A DNA stretch of 64,000 nucleotides from Bacillus sp. FJAT-45350 (GTDB lineage: Bacteria; Bacillota; Bacilli; Bacillales; NISU01), in the NCBI RefSeq assembly GCF_002335805.1, contig NZ_NISU01000001.1:2860079-2924078 (forward strand), in the 5' to 3' direction. Numbering within the stretch: the stretch's first letter is position 1; every line of letters starts with the position of its first letter. Below are positions 48,378 to 63,128 of the stretch, one piece after another. Made by a program: the position numbers and the translations under genes. A model generated the notes under the pieces. The model was not told where the DNA came from and made no database searches. It saw only the letters and a list, made by a program, of their open reading frames with translations.

Positions 48378-48537
48378 TTTTCTCTTCCTTTATACGTCCG
48401 TCATTTGCTTACATGATTTTAGCACATTTTTTACTTAGAATAAAATCTTCATTAGACTCTTACCTATAGAGTGCATAAAAAATAGGAGTACAAATCATTT
48501 CTGTTGATTCGCATCCCTATCTAATCAATTCATTTAG

Positions 48538-49428
48538 TTATTTCTTGACTGGAGCTAACATTTGAAAATGTTGATACAAATTAACAAATTCGACTGGTAG
48601 CATACCACCGTACTCACCATCTAAATTAAGCTGCATGTTTCCTTCCACAAAAACTTTAATTCTGTTTGCTTGTACATATTTCATCTTTGGATGACCAATA
48701 TGTTCTCCGCGTAAAGCCTGACTGCCGATACGCACAAACTCAGGGAAGGACATTTTTTCAATAATTATTAAATCAAACATTCCATCTTCTAAATCCGCTT
48801 TAGGAGCTAACTTCTCAAAGCCTCCAACAGAATTTGTATTACAAACTAAGAAGAGCATTATTTCTCCCTCATAAAGCTTACCATCATACTCAATACGGAC
48901 GTTTGTTGGTGAAATTGAAGGGAGCTTTTCTAGCCCCTTTACATAATAGGCGACTTGTCCCATCATTGTTTTGAGCCTACTTGGAACTTCGTATGTTAAC
49001 TCTGTTAACGTACCACCAGCAGCTATATTCACAAAATATTGTTCTCCTGCCTTACCTATATCAATTGGTCTTGTCTGACCATCACATAATATATCACATG
49101 CTGCTTCTATATCTCTTGGAATACCGAGGGCTCTTGCAAAATCATTCGTTGTGCCTGCAGGGATTAATCCCAGAGTTGGTCTATACTCCTGTTCTGCTAA
49201 TCCATTAACAACTTCGAAAATTGTACCATCTCCCCCAGCAGCAATAACCACATCATACTGTCTCTCTACTGCTATTCTAGCTGCTTTTTTGGCGCATCCT
49301 TCCCCTGTTGTTGCATGTGCACTAGCTTCATACCCTACACTTTCTAATCGCTCAAGTACGTAAGGTAATTGCTTCCTCATATACTCTCTTCCAGCGGAAG
49401 GATTATAAATGATTCTAACTCTCTTCAT
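48538..49428 (-). CDS. dgkB: Diacylglycerol kinase DgkB
   Basis: 296 residues. Nucleotide-binding AAGGDGTIFEVVNGL and PAGTTNDFARALGIP define the DagK/YegS lipid kinase family. The soluble DgkB phosphorylates diacylglycerol released by lipoteichoic acid synthesis and returns it to phospholipid. Adjacent to rlmCD as in B. subtilis (yerQ-yefA). Confidence 0.9.
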   Translation of the reverse strand: MKRVRIIYNPSAGREYMRKQLPYVLERLESVGYEASAHATTGEGCAKKAARIAVERQYDVVIAAGGDGTIFEVVNGLAEQEYRPTLGLIPAGTTNDFARALGIPRDIEAACDILCDGQTRPIDIGKAGEQYFVNIAAGGTLTELTYEVPSRLKTMMGQVAYYVKGLEKLPSISPTNVRIEYDGKLYEGEIMLFLVCNTNSVGGFEKLAPKADLEDGMFDLIIIEKMSFPEFVRIGSQALRGEHIGHPKMKYVQANRIKVFVEGNMQLNLDGEYGGMLPVEFVNLYQHFQMLAPVKK

Positions 49429-49693
49429 TTCGATCCCCTACTTTATAATAAAATGTATCCCATGTATTTACATAGCCGATATTTTTAATTATTGTATCGT
49501 AATTAGCTAACCTAGTACAATCTTTGAATTATAATTTGTTGAAAATTGTCAGTTTACTACAGTCTTGATTTGTACAACCTCTTATTTCAATATATCAATT
49601 TTTCTTCTGATTATGATACTTTTTTCGATTGTATCATCATTTCCTTTTATTTGAATATAGTTATATTGATGATTTTTTTAAGGAGGAACTAAT

Positions 49694-50977
49694 GTGCAAA
49701 TTTATGTTGTTCAGCAAGGAGACTCTATTTGGGGAATTTCACAGGCCTATAATATCTCACCTGAGCTATTAATTGAAGCAAACCAACTTCCTGACCCAAC
49801 TCAACTCGTCTTAGGGCAGGCACTCGTTATCCCTATTTGGGGGAGATTTCATTGGGTCCAGTCAGGGCAGACATTAGAAGATATAAGCAGACAATATGGT
49901 GTATCTGTTCAGGAACTCGTTACTATTAATCAAATAGCCGATCCTGGATTAATATCACCTGGATTACGTTTATATATCCCTCAGCAAGAGCGAGTACCAA
50001 TTGATGTTGGGGCTTATGTTGATTTAAATATTACAGGTCCTGAATCACCAGCGGCAGTTGAAGCAGTTGGCGAATACTTAACCTATTTGCAAATCTTCAG
50101 CTATGAATTGAATGAAGACGGTTCCTTAACTCCCATTGAAGACCAACAAATAATTAATACTGCCTATGAAAATCAAGTTGTTCCCCTTATGGTTATCACA
50201 AATATTGATGAGGGGCAATTTAGCACTGATTTAGTTACTACTGTCTTAGAAAGTGAACAACTACAAGAACGACTTCTTAATGAAGCCATTGCCGTTATGA
50301 ATCAAAGGGGTTATTTAGGTCTCGATTTTGATTTAGAATATCTTGGAGAAGTAAATCGAGAGCGCTACAATGAGCTCATGAGAAAAGCACAAGTCCGTTT
50401 AGATGAAAGAGGCTACTTTCTCTCTAGTGCTCTTGCTCCAAAGGTTCGAGCTGATATGCCTGGTGTCTTATATGAAGGCCATGATTATGCAGCGCACGGT
50501 GAATATGCAGATTTTGTTTTCTTTATGACGTATGAATGGGGTTGGACTGGTGGTCCACCAATGGCGGTTGCCCCTCTTCCACAAGTACGAGAGGTTATTG
50601 AATATGCTGCATCAGAGGTTCCAAATGATAAAATCATGATGGGTATTCCATTATATGGATATGACTGGACACTCCCCTTTGAACCAGGTGTAACTAGAGC
50701 ACGTGCTATTGACCATCAAGAAGCAATTGAGCTTGCTCTCACTTATAATGCAGATATCGAGTATGATCCTGTAGCCCAGTCACCTCATTTTAACTATGTA
50801 GATGAAGAAGGCCTTGAACATGAGGTTTGGTTTGAAGATGCGCGAAGTATGCAGGCAAAATTTGATTTAGTGAAAGAGCTTGGCTTACGAGGCTTTTATT
50901 ATTGGGTACTTGGCTGGGAATTCCCACAAAACTGGCTGCTTATAGAGGATAACTTTATTGTAAATAAAAGAGTGTAA
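49694..50977 (+). CDS. LysM-GH18 spore cortex glucosaminidase, YaaH/SleL type
   Basis: 427 residues. Two LysM units (IYVVQQGDSIWGISQAYNIS, about 2-48, and HWVQSGQTLEDISRQYGVS, about 53-96) bind peptidoglycan; residues about 105-420 form a GH18 barrel with catalytic DFDLEY (Asp211, Asp213, Glu215). SleL/YaaH enzymes cleave cortex fragments during germination and are deposited in the spore coat. GTG start with AAGGAGG 7 nt upstream. No signal peptide, as expected for mother-cell synthesis. Confidence 0.88.
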   Translation: MQIYVVQQGDSIWGISQAYNISPELLIEANQLPDPTQLVLGQALVIPIWGRFHWVQSGQTLEDISRQYGVSVQELVTINQIADPGLISPGLRLYIPQQERVPIDVGAYVDLNITGPESPAAVEAVGEYLTYLQIFSYELNEDGSLTPIEDQQIINTAYENQVVPLMVITNIDEGQFSTDLVTTVLESEQLQERLLNEAIAVMNQRGYLGLDFDLEYLGEVNRERYNELMRKAQVRLDERGYFLSSALAPKVRADMPGVLYEGHDYAAHGEYADFVFFMTYEWGWTGGPPMAVAPLPQVREVIEYAASEVPNDKIMMGIPLYGYDWTLPFEPGVTRARAIDHQEAIELALTYNADIEYDPVAQSPHFNYVDEEGLEHEVWFEDARSMQAKFDLVKELGLRGFYYWVLGWEFPQNWLLIEDNFIVNKRV

Positions 50978-51011
50978 CCATCAAGATGATCAATACCATC
51001 TGGTTACACTC
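50970..51011 (+). terminator. Terminator after the LysM-GH18 gene
   Basis: GAGTGTAACCA/TGGTTACACTC stem, 20-nt loop; contains the stop codon. Confidence 0.65.
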
Positions 51012-51027
51012 AAAGTAATATAGGTAG

Positions 51028-51063
51028 CCGCTTCCTTTTTTAGAATATTTTTTAAGGGAGCGG
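51028..51063 (-). terminator. Terminator after the GntP permease gene
   Basis: CCGCTTCCTT paired with AAGGGAGCGG (one G-T pair) around an A/T-rich loop. Confidence 0.6.
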
Positions 51064-51076
51064 TACACTTATATTT

Positions 51077-52348
51077 TTAAAAAGATAAAGCAAATACCCC
51101 AAATAATAAGGTAGAAATGATTACAATGACTAAACCTATTACTGTTTCATACGGTAGTAGCTTGAAACGCTCTACCATACCCATATTCACACTCCCTCTT
51201 GTAATATGAAAATACGTACCATGAGGCAAATGATCGAGTACTGTTGCCCCAGCATGAACCATAGCCGCTCCAGCGAGTGCCTGAATCCCTAATTCTAAAA
51301 TAATAGGAGCGAACACATTTCCCGCCACCGCAGTAGCAGCTGCCGTTGACCCTGTTGCTGCTGACATTGTCACCCCAGCAATTGGAGCCAATGCATAGGC
51401 TGGTAATCCCATTGAATCAATTGCAGACAAAATTACATCAATAATTGCAGAATGTGCTATGACTCCTGCTAGAGTACCGGTCCCAATAAGCAATATTGCT
51501 ACACCTGACATTTTTTCTAATCCAGACGTAGCATAGCGATTAATTTCTCTTCCCTTTTTCATAATGATCGCCCCTACTATTCCTCCAATGGGCAGCGCAA
51601 ATAAAGGATCAATAAACCAACCAAAAAGAGGCTGAAGTAGTAAAAGGAAAATAGCAAAAGCTGGGCCAGACAACGATGCTCCTAAAGAAGGCAATTCAGT
51701 CTCTTGTTGTTGTTCAGGTACATCGACATCAGAAATTGAGCTTCCTTTGTTTACTAACTTTTTTGCAATTAAATATGTAATAGCTGCTCCACCTAATGCG
51801 GGAATAACTCCTGCAACCATGACTGATGTTAACGGTACTTGAAAGGCTTCCGCTGCTGCAATCGTATTCGGATTGGGTGAGATGATGTTTCCAGCCTTTC
51901 CCCCACCTGAAATCGCTAAAAGTACAGCAAACTTCGACATATTTGCCCGCTTAGCAATTGCTAAAGCTATTGGGGCTACCGTTAATACAGCTACTCCTAT
52001 AAAGACACCTACGCCAGTTAAAATCATCGTAGCACCAGTAATCGCAAGAAGTGCCTTCGTTTCTCCTAACCCGTTAACTATCGATTCTGCAATTCTCTTA
52101 GCAGCACCAGATTCTATCAATACACCTGCTAGAACACCTGCAGCAAGTACACGAAGTACAACCCCTGTCATTCCTTGTGCACCTTGTATCATTACTTGGA
52201 CTGTTTCTGGAATTGGCAGTCCTCCAATTAAGCCGCCAACTAGTGCGCCTAGCATCATGGCATATGGTGGATTCACATGCTTAATAATTAAGATAATCGT
52301 TAAAGTGAGTCCAATAAGTGTTCCAAATGAACTGATTTGTATGTCCAT
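51077..52348 (-). CDS. GntP-family permease
   Basis: 423 residues, about 12 membrane segments, of the gluconate:H+ symporter (GntP) family: MMLGALVGGLIGG, AISGGGKAGNIISPNPNTIA, ATGSTAAATAVAGNV and ATVLDHLPHGTYFH blocks. Family members import gluconate, D-serine or other hydroxy acids. 21 nt downstream of ybaK on the same strand, so co-transcribed; the functional connection is unclear. Confidence 0.85.
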   Translation of the reverse strand: MDIQISSFGTLIGLTLTIILIIKHVNPPYAMMLGALVGGLIGGLPIPETVQVMIQGAQGMTGVVLRVLAAGVLAGVLIESGAAKRIAESIVNGLGETKALLAITGATMILTGVGVFIGVAVLTVAPIALAIAKRANMSKFAVLLAISGGGKAGNIISPNPNTIAAAEAFQVPLTSVMVAGVIPALGGAAITYLIAKKLVNKGSSISDVDVPEQQQETELPSLGASLSGPAFAIFLLLLQPLFGWFIDPLFALPIGGIVGAIIMKKGREINRYATSGLEKMSGVAILLIGTGTLAGVIAHSAIIDVILSAIDSMGLPAYALAPIAGVTMSAATGSTAAATAVAGNVFAPIILELGIQALAGAAMVHAGATVLDHLPHGTYFHITRGSVNMGMVERFKLLPYETVIGLVIVIISTLLFGVFALSF

Positions 52349-52369
52349 ATCAATCCCCTATTTCTTCTA

Positions 52370-52849
52370 TTATGTTATATCTGCTATCTCAGCATTAGTA
52401 ATATCTTGGAGAGACTGAACCGATAATTCAATTTGCAAGCCTATCTTACCTCCACTTACTATGATATTCGAAAGCTCGTTTGCTGCGTTATCAATGTATG
52501 TGGGGTATAGCTTTTTCATTCCAATCGGAGAACAACCGCCACGTATATAACCAGTCAAAGCTAGAATATCCTTTACAGGGACCATCTCTACTTTCTTTTC
52601 CCCTGAAGACTTTGCAGCTTTTTTCAAATTTAGTTCAGCTTCGACAGGTATAACATACACATTAATTGAATTGCTGCTTCCTTTAGCAACAAGTGTTTTA
52701 TAAACGATAGACGGATCTCTTTCTACTTTTTTAGCAACTGATACACCATCTATCAATCCATCATCATGGGAGTAAGTTAATATATGATAATCAATCTTCT
52801 TTGAATCTAACATTCGCATAGCATTTGTTTTTACCTTTGACAATGTCAA
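52370..52849 (-). CDS. ybaK: YbaK/EbsC aminoacyl-tRNA editing protein
   Basis: 159 residues. Matches Cys-tRNA(Pro)/Cys-tRNA deacylases: invariant Lys in VYKTLVAKG, then GYIRGGCSPIGMKK. It hydrolyses misacylated tRNA. Upstream partner of the GntP permease gene. Confidence 0.87.
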   Translation of the reverse strand: MTLSKVKTNAMRMLDSKKIDYHILTYSHDDGLIDGVSVAKKVERDPSIVYKTLVAKGSSNSINVYVIPVEAELNLKKAAKSSGEKKVEMVPVKDILALTGYIRGGCSPIGMKKLYPTYIDNAANELSNIIVSGGKIGLQIELSVQSLQDITNAEIADIT

Positions 52850-52906
52850 CCTCCCTTTCTCTTTTAACTGTTATCATTAATAAAAAAGTAGTAGAATTAC
52901 ATTAAG

Positions 52907-53629
52907 TTACCAACTAAAAAAGTAATTAAATGACAGAAGAACACTAGTGTACAGTAAGACGCTTATCGCGAAAGTAGGAAAATGTGACTCATGTTCATTT
53001 GGTAATTCATTTTTTAACACATTTAATATCATTGCCCCAGACAGAAAAGAGTAAATTACTGAATTCACTACTAGAGATAACTCTATAATTGCCCCTATTA
53101 AGCAACCTACTATTACACTTACTGAAAGAATATAGCGTCCGAGCTTCAAGTATTTTCTAGGGCTCTCAAACCAAAGATCGTGTGCTACTGTGAGGAAATG
53201 TCCACCTATTGCAATAATATATAACAGTGCTTGTATCCCTTCAATTGCTGAGTGTACGAATATATAAGAAATCATCATAGTATAAAGAGCAAAGAAAGCT
53301 ACTTCTATCCAAAAGAACACCCATTTTCCCTTATTATTTTGTTTCTCCATAACAACTGCTACTCTCTCAAGCCCGCAATATACTAATAATCCTATTAATC
53401 CAACGAAGTATATTTCAATATCCATCGCGAGGTTATCGTTATACTCTCTTATCGATTGTTGATAACCATGTAATGAAGGAAAAATATAAATAAAAACATA
53501 TGATACAGCCAAGCCTCCAGAAAAGGATAACCACCGATTACGACGAATTCGGTTAGATGGAATAATCCTAACTATGAAAATATAGATGAAAATAAAGGTG
53601 ACTGCCATACTAATAGATTCTATAGACAT
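52907..53629 (-). CDS. Membrane protein, ZIP-like topology
   Basis: 240 residues with seven to eight helices. GGLAVSYVFIYIFPSLHG, LERVAV and a SGAMILNVLKNELPNEHESH block suggest a distant ZIP-like fold, but the metal-binding HNxxD/EGxA residues of ZIP transporters are missing. Function unassigned. Confidence 0.55.
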   Translation of the reverse strand: MSIESISMAVTFIFIYIFIVRIIPSNRIRRNRWLSFSGGLAVSYVFIYIFPSLHGYQQSIREYNDNLAMDIEIYFVGLIGLLVYCGLERVAVVMEKQNNKGKWVFFWIEVAFFALYTMMISYIFVHSAIEGIQALLYIIAIGGHFLTVAHDLWFESPRKYLKLGRYILSVSVIVGCLIGAIIELSLVVNSVIYSFLSGAMILNVLKNELPNEHESHFPTFAISVLLYTSVLLSFNYFFSW

Positions 53630-53750
53630 AGAAATTTCTCCTTTACATACCTTCTCTCCAATAAAGTATTATTTCCCTATAAGGTTTGGAGAAAAACATT
53701 CTGATAAATTGGTTAAGAAAAGAGTACATTTTCAGAGTGAGCAATACTAG

Positions 53751-53771
53751 ATGGTTAATGGTTAATGGTTA
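53751..53771. repeat. Three tandem ATGGTTA heptamers
   Basis: Exact 3x7 repeat in the region downstream of rRNA operon 2. Confidence 0.8.
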
Positions 53772-53817
53772 ATTACTTTGTTTTGAAAGAATAAACTTAG
53801 GAAATAAATAAAAAATA

Positions 53818-53841
53818 GGTTCAATCATTATCGATTGAACC
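53818..53841 (-). terminator. Second terminator-like hairpin after rRNA operon 2
   Basis: GGTTCAATC/GATTGAACC with 6-nt loop, then TATTTTTTA on the minus strand; could back up the operon terminator. Confidence 0.5.
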
Positions 53842-54034
53842 ATTTTGCTTATATTTTAAATATCAAATTTGAAGATATTTTTTTAAAAATTTAAGATAAC
53901 TTTTTGATTCGGATAAAGTCTGTGTTATTATTCTGTACACTTTAATTTTTTTACTTATAGTTTTGTTTTATATATATTGAAGATATTGACTCTTCGAGCC
54001 AATCGCTCTTCAGCTTTGTCTTCATCAACGAAAA

Positions 54035-54059
54035 AAAGCACCCTCTTAAAGGATGCTTT
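54035..54059 (-). terminator. Terminator of rRNA operon 2
   Basis: AAAGCA-CC stem with GG-TGCTTT, followed on the minus strand by T7; 8 nt past 5S. Confidence 0.8.
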
Positions 54060-54066
54060 ACATTTA

Positions 54067-54181
<115 letters not shown>

Positions 54182-54259
54182 TTCTCTGAGAGTTGTTCTC
54201 TCAAAACTAGATAGTGTTATATATGCAGGTCGTCGAATTCATTTCAACCTTAGAAAATT

Positions 54260-57197
<2,938 letters not shown>

Positions 57198-57207
57198 ATG
57201 ACAAAAC

Positions 57208-57244
57208 ATAATTGCTAATTGCAAATTACGAATTGCTAATTAAA
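57208..57244. repeat. Heptamer-type repeat in the 16S-23S spacer, operon 2
   Basis: Identical to the AATTGCT-type block in operon 1. Confidence 0.6.
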
Positions 57245-57416
57245 ACCTTAAAGGTTCGTCAGCGTGTAATCGCTAAGGCGATTACACTTAAATGAATTCT
57301 TGACTTCTCAAGTAAAACTCAATCGATAAACGATCAAATTATACTAGTTGCATATATAAATCACTATCTAGTTTTCAAAGAACAAGGCTACTACATTGAG
57401 TAGCTTCTTTGCTGCC

Positions 57417-57444
57417 TTGCGACGAGTAATCGCAGGAGCAAATG
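57417..57444 (+). repeat. Short spacer hairpin repeat (copy I) in operon 2
   Basis: Same 24-nt core as copy H; the base 2 nt past the copy differs (A here for T in operon 1). Confidence 0.75.
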
Positions 57445-57544
57445 TATTTGTTGAGAGATTTATTCTCTCAAAACTGAACGACAAAAGTCCGAAGCGTCGA
57501 ACAACACATAATGTGAAGTCCGTCGACTAGAGTTAAATACTCCA

Positions 57545-59100
<1,556 letters not shown>

Positions 59101-59252
59101 AGTGTGATATAAGCTCACTGTCACAAACGTGACGTTTCGATTTTAAAAAATCGAGAAAATTAACGAGATGTGTTTACATCTCTTTTACGCTTGGCTTTTG
59201 TCTTGTTCAGTTTTCAAAGAACAACTTGTCACTTGCTTCAGCAACATTTATT

Positions 59253-59282
59253 AATGTAACACATCAACACTACCAAAGTCAA
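59253..59282 (-). promoter_or_regulatory. rRNA operon 2 proximal promoter
   Basis: Minus strand TTGACT, 18-bp spacer, TACATT; weaker than the operon 1 equivalent. Confidence 0.6.
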
Positions 59283-59343
59283 CATCATTTTCAAAAGAAT
59301 TTATTTTTCTTTTTTAGATGCATTGCTTTAAGCAACATAAAAT

Positions 59344-59372
59344 AATATACCATTTCTAATTATGCTTTGCAA
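59344..59372 (-). promoter_or_regulatory. rRNA operon 2 distal promoter
   Basis: Minus strand TTGCAA, 17-bp spacer, TATATT. Confidence 0.6.
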
Positions 59373-59485
59373 CTCTTTTTTAAATTTATTTGTTTTGTTT
59401 ACCTGTAGTATCTTTACCCAACAGTACAAAGATTAAAACCCTTTTTTGTAAATTTATTTTCAACTCTACAATTTTTTTTAAAAAT

Positions 59486-59519
59486 CCCATTGTAATAGGA
59501 TCTCTCCTAGCACAATGGG
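59486..59519 (-). terminator. Terminator of the gatCAB operon
   Basis: CCCATTGT/ACAATGGG outer stem with TAGGA/TCCTA inner stem, then T5 on the minus strand; just upstream of the rRNA promoters. Confidence 0.75.
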
Positions 59520-59529
59520 AATCATTATA

Positions 59530-60963
59530 TTATCTCTTTTTAATTTCTTGCATGATTAATTTATTAACTAATGGAGGATTCGCTTTACCTTTAGTTGCTT
59601 TCATTACTTGTCCAACAAGGAAGCCAACTGCTTTTTCTTTTCCTTCTTTGAAGTCAGTAACTGATTGAGGGTTATTATCAAGAGCCTCATTTACAATTTT
59701 AAGTAGTTCTCCCTCATCAGAGATTTGAACAAGTCCTTTTTCTTTAACGATTGTCTCAGGGTCTCCACCATTTTCAATTAACTCTTTGAAAACAGTCTTT
59801 GCAATTTTAGAAGAGATTGTTCCCTTTTCTATTAAAGAAATCATTTTAGCAAGACTTTCTGATGTAAGTGGAACCTCGCCTATTTCTTTATTATTTGCAT
59901 TTAAATAAGCAGACATATCTCCCATAACCCAGTTTGCTACTTGTTTTGGTTCTGCTTTGTGAGACAGAGCTTCTTCAAAGAAATCAGCTAATGCTTTAGA
60001 AGCTGTAATAACGCCTGCGTCATAATCAGATAAACCTAACTCACCAGCATAACGTGCTTTTCTTTGGTCTGGCAACTCAGGAATTTCAGCACGAACGCGT
60101 TCTTTCCACTCTTCATCAATCACTGTTCCCACAAGATCAGGATCTGGAAAGTAACGATAATCGTCAGCACCTTCTTTTACACGCATAAGCAATGTTTCAT
60201 TTTTCACATCATCCCAGCGACGCGTTTCTTGTGCTAGTACTTGACCTTCTAATAACTCTCTTTCTTGACGAATTTGCTCATAAGCTAGTCCCTTTTTAAC
60301 ATGAGCAAAAGAGTTTAAGTTCTTTAATTCCGTCTTTGTACCAAACTCCTCTTGTCCTACAGGACGTAATGAGATGTTGGCATCACAGCGTAGTGAACCT
60401 TGTTCCATTTTACAATCCGATACTTCTGTATATTCAAGAATCGCCTTAAGCTTCTCTAAATATGCATATGCTTCTTCAGGTGAACGAAGGTCTGGCTCAG
60501 ATACAATCTCAATTAACGGTGTACCAACACGGTTAAAGTCTACTAATGAATAGTCTCCGTACTCAGAGTGTGTTAACTTCCCTGCATCTTCCTCTAAGTG
60601 TATGCGTGTAATCCCAATTGTTTTCTTCTCACCATCTACTTCAATTTCTATCGAACCATGCTCCCCAATCGGTTTATCTAATTGAGAGATTTGGTATGCT
60701 TTCGGGCTGTCAGGATAGAAATAGTTTTTACGATCGAATACTGTTTCCTCTGCAATCTGACAGTTAAGAGCCATAGAAGCTCTCATCCCATATTCCACTG
60801 CTTGTTTGTTCAATACAGGTAAAACACCTGGGTGACCTAAGCAAATTGGACATGTATGTGTATTTGGCGGAGCTCCAAACTCAGTGGAGCATCCACAGAA
60901 GATCTTTGACTTTGTTTTTAACTCTACATGAACCTCAAGTCCAATGACTGTTTCAAATTTCAC
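59530..60963 (-). CDS. gatB: Asp/Glu-tRNA amidotransferase subunit B
   Basis: 477 residues, full length. [20 protein letters not shown] with the metal-binding cysteines near the N-terminus, kinase-like cradle and C-terminal YqeY-like helical domain (ending [13 protein letters not shown]). Phosphorylates the Glu/Asp on tRNA and accepts ammonia from GatA. Last gene of the operon; 15 nt after gatA. Confidence 0.96.
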   Translation of the reverse strand: MKFETVIGLEVHVELKTKSKIFCGCSTEFGAPPNTHTCPICLGHPGVLPVLNKQAVEYGMRASMALNCQIAEETVFDRKNYFYPDSPKAYQISQLDKPIGEHGSIEIEVDGEKKTIGITRIHLEEDAGKLTHSEYGDYSLVDFNRVGTPLIEIVSEPDLRSPEEAYAYLEKLKAILEYTEVSDCKMEQGSLRCDANISLRPVGQEEFGTKTELKNLNSFAHVKKGLAYEQIRQERELLEGQVLAQETRRWDDVKNETLLMRVKEGADDYRYFPDPDLVGTVIDEEWKERVRAEIPELPDQRKARYAGELGLSDYDAGVITASKALADFFEEALSHKAEPKQVANWVMGDMSAYLNANNKEIGEVPLTSESLAKMISLIEKGTISSKIAKTVFKELIENGGDPETIVKEKGLVQISDEGELLKIVNEALDNNPQSVTDFKEGKEKAVGFLVGQVMKATKGKANPPLVNKLIMQEIKKR

Positions 60964-60978
60964 GTTTTTTCTCCCCCC

Positions 60979-62436
60979 TTACAGTTCCGGCTTTGCCTTA
61001 TGATGGTCTGTTGCTTGTTCATATGTATGAGCAACACGATAAATTGTTCCTTCATCAAAGTGCTTTCCAATGATTTGAAGCCCTACAGGTAAACCATTTG
61101 AGAAACCACACGGTACAGAAATCGCTGGTACTCCTGCAAGGTTTACTGGAATTGTTAAAATATCATTTGCATACATTGTTAATGGATCGTCCACTTTTTC
61201 ACCAATTTTAAACGCAGTTGTCGGCGCAGTTGGTCCAATAATAACATCATACTTTTCAAGTACATCGTCAAAATCTTTCTTAATTAACGTACGTACTTTT
61301 TGAGCTTTTTTATAGTAAGCATCGTAATATCCAGAGCTTAATGCATAAGTTCCGAGCATTATACGACGTTTAACCTCGTCACCAAATCCTTGGCTACGAG
61401 TTTCTTTGTACATTTCAAGTAAATTCTCTGCATTATCCGAACGCACCCCATATCGAACACCATCAAAACGAGCAAGATTTGCTGATGCTTCTGAAGAGGA
61501 AAGTAAATAATATGTTGCCACTGCATACTTAGAGTGAGGTAATGACACCTCTTCCCATGTAGCGCCTTGAGCCTCTAACACTTTTAAAGCAGCAAGAATT
61601 TTTTCCTTTACATCTGTATTTACACCTTCTGCAAGGTATTCCTTAGGTACGGCAATCTTAAGACCTTGAACGTTTCCAGTTAATGATGAAAGATAATCAA
61701 CAACGTCTACATTTGCTGAAGTTGTATCCATCTTGTCGTGACCGGCTAGTACTTGTAGAACTAATGCGTTATCTTCTACTGTACGGGTAATCGGACCTAT
61801 TTGGTCTAGCGATGATGCAAAAGCAACTAGTCCAAATCTTGAAACACGACCATACGTTGGTTTAAGGCCAACTACACCACAATAAGCAGCTGGTTGACGG
61901 ATTGAACCACCTGTATCTGAACCTAATGAGAACACAACTTCTCCTGCCGCTACCGAAGCAGCTGAACCACCACTAGACCCCCCTGGAACATAATCCGTAT
62001 TCCATGGATTTCTCGTGTTGAAGAGACCTGAATTTTCAGTTGAAGAACCCATCGCAAACTCATCCATGTTTAGTTTTCCCATTGTCACAGACTGAGCTTC
62101 CTGTAGCTTTTTCGTAACAGTTGCATCGTGAACTGCTTCAAAATTAGCTAAAAGCTTACTTGAACAAGTTGTCTTTAGACCTCTTACCATGATATTGTCT
62201 TTAATTCCAGCTGGTATTCCAAACAGAAGTCCTCTTGTACTATCTTTTTCAAGTGCCTCATCTAATTGTTTGGCATAACTTTTTGCCTGCTCATCATTTA
62301 ATGAAACGAATGCCTTTACCTTATCATCTACTTCTGAAATTCGTTGCTGAGATGCATCAACTAGCTCAGAAACCGATACTTCTTTATTATGTAATCGTTT
62401 ATGTAAGTCAGAAATACTTCCCTCTAAAATTGACAT
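60979..62436 (-). CDS. gatA: Asp/Glu-tRNA amidotransferase subunit A
   Basis: 485 residues, amidase-signature glutaminase. The Ser-cisSer-Lys triad is readable: Lys79 (IPAGIKDNI), Ser154 ([11 protein letters not shown]) and Ser178 ([11 protein letters not shown]), the same numbering as the characterised S. aureus GatA. Releases ammonia from glutamine and channels it to GatB. Confidence 0.96.
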   Translation of the reverse strand: MSILEGSISDLHKRLHNKEVSVSELVDASQQRISEVDDKVKAFVSLNDEQAKSYAKQLDEALEKDSTRGLLFGIPAGIKDNIMVRGLKTTCSSKLLANFEAVHDATVTKKLQEAQSVTMGKLNMDEFAMGSSTENSGLFNTRNPWNTDYVPGGSSGGSAASVAAGEVVFSLGSDTGGSIRQPAAYCGVVGLKPTYGRVSRFGLVAFASSLDQIGPITRTVEDNALVLQVLAGHDKMDTTSANVDVVDYLSSLTGNVQGLKIAVPKEYLAEGVNTDVKEKILAALKVLEAQGATWEEVSLPHSKYAVATYYLLSSSEASANLARFDGVRYGVRSDNAENLLEMYKETRSQGFGDEVKRRIMLGTYALSSGYYDAYYKKAQKVRTLIKKDFDDVLEKYDVIIGPTAPTTAFKIGEKVDDPLTMYANDILTIPVNLAGVPAISVPCGFSNGLPVGLQIIGKHFDEGTIYRVAHTYEQATDHHKAKPEL

Positions 62437-62449
62437 ACTATCCCCTCCT

Positions 62450-62740
62450 TTACTCCATTATCGATGGTACCTTAACTTGTCCATCTTGTTGGTCCGGTGC
62501 ATTCTTCAATACCTCTTCAACCGGTAATGATTCTCTTACTTCATCCTCACGTAAGACATTTTGAATGTTCAATACGTGTGTAGTTGGTTCAATTCCTTCT
62601 GTATCAAGTTCATTTAATTGTTCTGCAAATGTAATGATTGCATCTAATTGCTTTGTAAAAAGTTCTGCTTCTTCTTCAGTAACTGATAAACGTGCTAAAT
62701 TGGCAACATGTTTTACTTCGTCTTTTGTAATACGAGCCAT
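62450..62740 (-). CDS. gatC: Asp/Glu-tRNA amidotransferase subunit C
   Basis: 96 residues when started at the ATG of [18 protein letters not shown], preceded by GGAGGTGA; an upstream in-frame ATG has no RBS. Belt-like subunit that stabilises GatA-GatB. First gene of the gatCAB operon. Confidence 0.94.
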   Translation of the reverse strand: MARITKDEVKHVANLARLSVTEEEAELFTKQLDAIITFAEQLNELDTEGIEPTTHVLNIQNVLREDEVRESLPVEEVLKNAPDQQDGQVKVPSIME

Positions 62741-62854
62741 GCTATCACCTCCAAAAATCGTACATTTCACAATAAATAGATAATACCAAATTACGTAGTA
62801 ACAGGCAACAAAGTGGGGAGGGGGATAATGGTGAATTATGAGTTATGAGTTATG

Positions 62855-62959
62855 AATTGCTAATTGCTAATTGCTAATTGCTAATTGCTAATTGCTAATT
62901 GCTAATTGCTAATTGCTAATTGCTAATTGCTAATTGCTAATTGCTAATTGCTAATTGCT
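62855..62959. repeat. Fifteen perfect tandem AATTGCT heptamers
   Basis: 105 bp, exactly 15 units. Preceded by three variant units (GAATTAT, GAGTTAT, GAGTTAT). Slippage hotspot by nature. Variation in unit number among strains is expected. Confidence 0.95.
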
Positions 62960-63085
62960 CGGCTGATAAATCAGCCGCGACAATTAGCAAAGACTCGTTC
63001 TAGCTTTGCTAGAACATCTATAGGTCTTAATTCGCCATTTGCCATTCTACATTTGCAATTCGCAATTCGTTTTTCAATAAAAAAA
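62960..63085. other. Hairpins and degenerate heptamers between gatC and camS
   Basis: CGGCTGATAAATCAGCCG (62960-62977) and GTTCTAGCTTTGCTAGAAC (62997-63015) are perfect small hairpins; 63029-63070 reads as heptamers AATTCGC, CATTTGC, CATTCTA, CATTTGC, AATTCGC, AATTCGT. No gene. Confidence 0.65.
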
Positions 63086-63121
63086 GAACACAACGTCGGT
63101 TTAATTGTCCTCGTTGTGTTC
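63086..63121 (-). terminator. Terminator of camS
   Basis: GAACACAACG/CGTTGTGTTC stem followed on the minus strand by TTTTTTTATT. Confidence 0.85.
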
Positions 63122-63128
63122 GTTCTGT

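Larger units (their letters stand above)
53630..54034. other. Intergenic region downstream of rRNA operon 2
   Basis: About 400 bp without a gene. Holds three tandem ATGGTTA heptamers (53751-53771), a hairpin (53818-53841) and AT-rich sequence. Confidence 0.6.

Noticed and set aside
62855-62959. CRISPR array
   Set aside because: The repeats are 7-bp tandem units without spacers.
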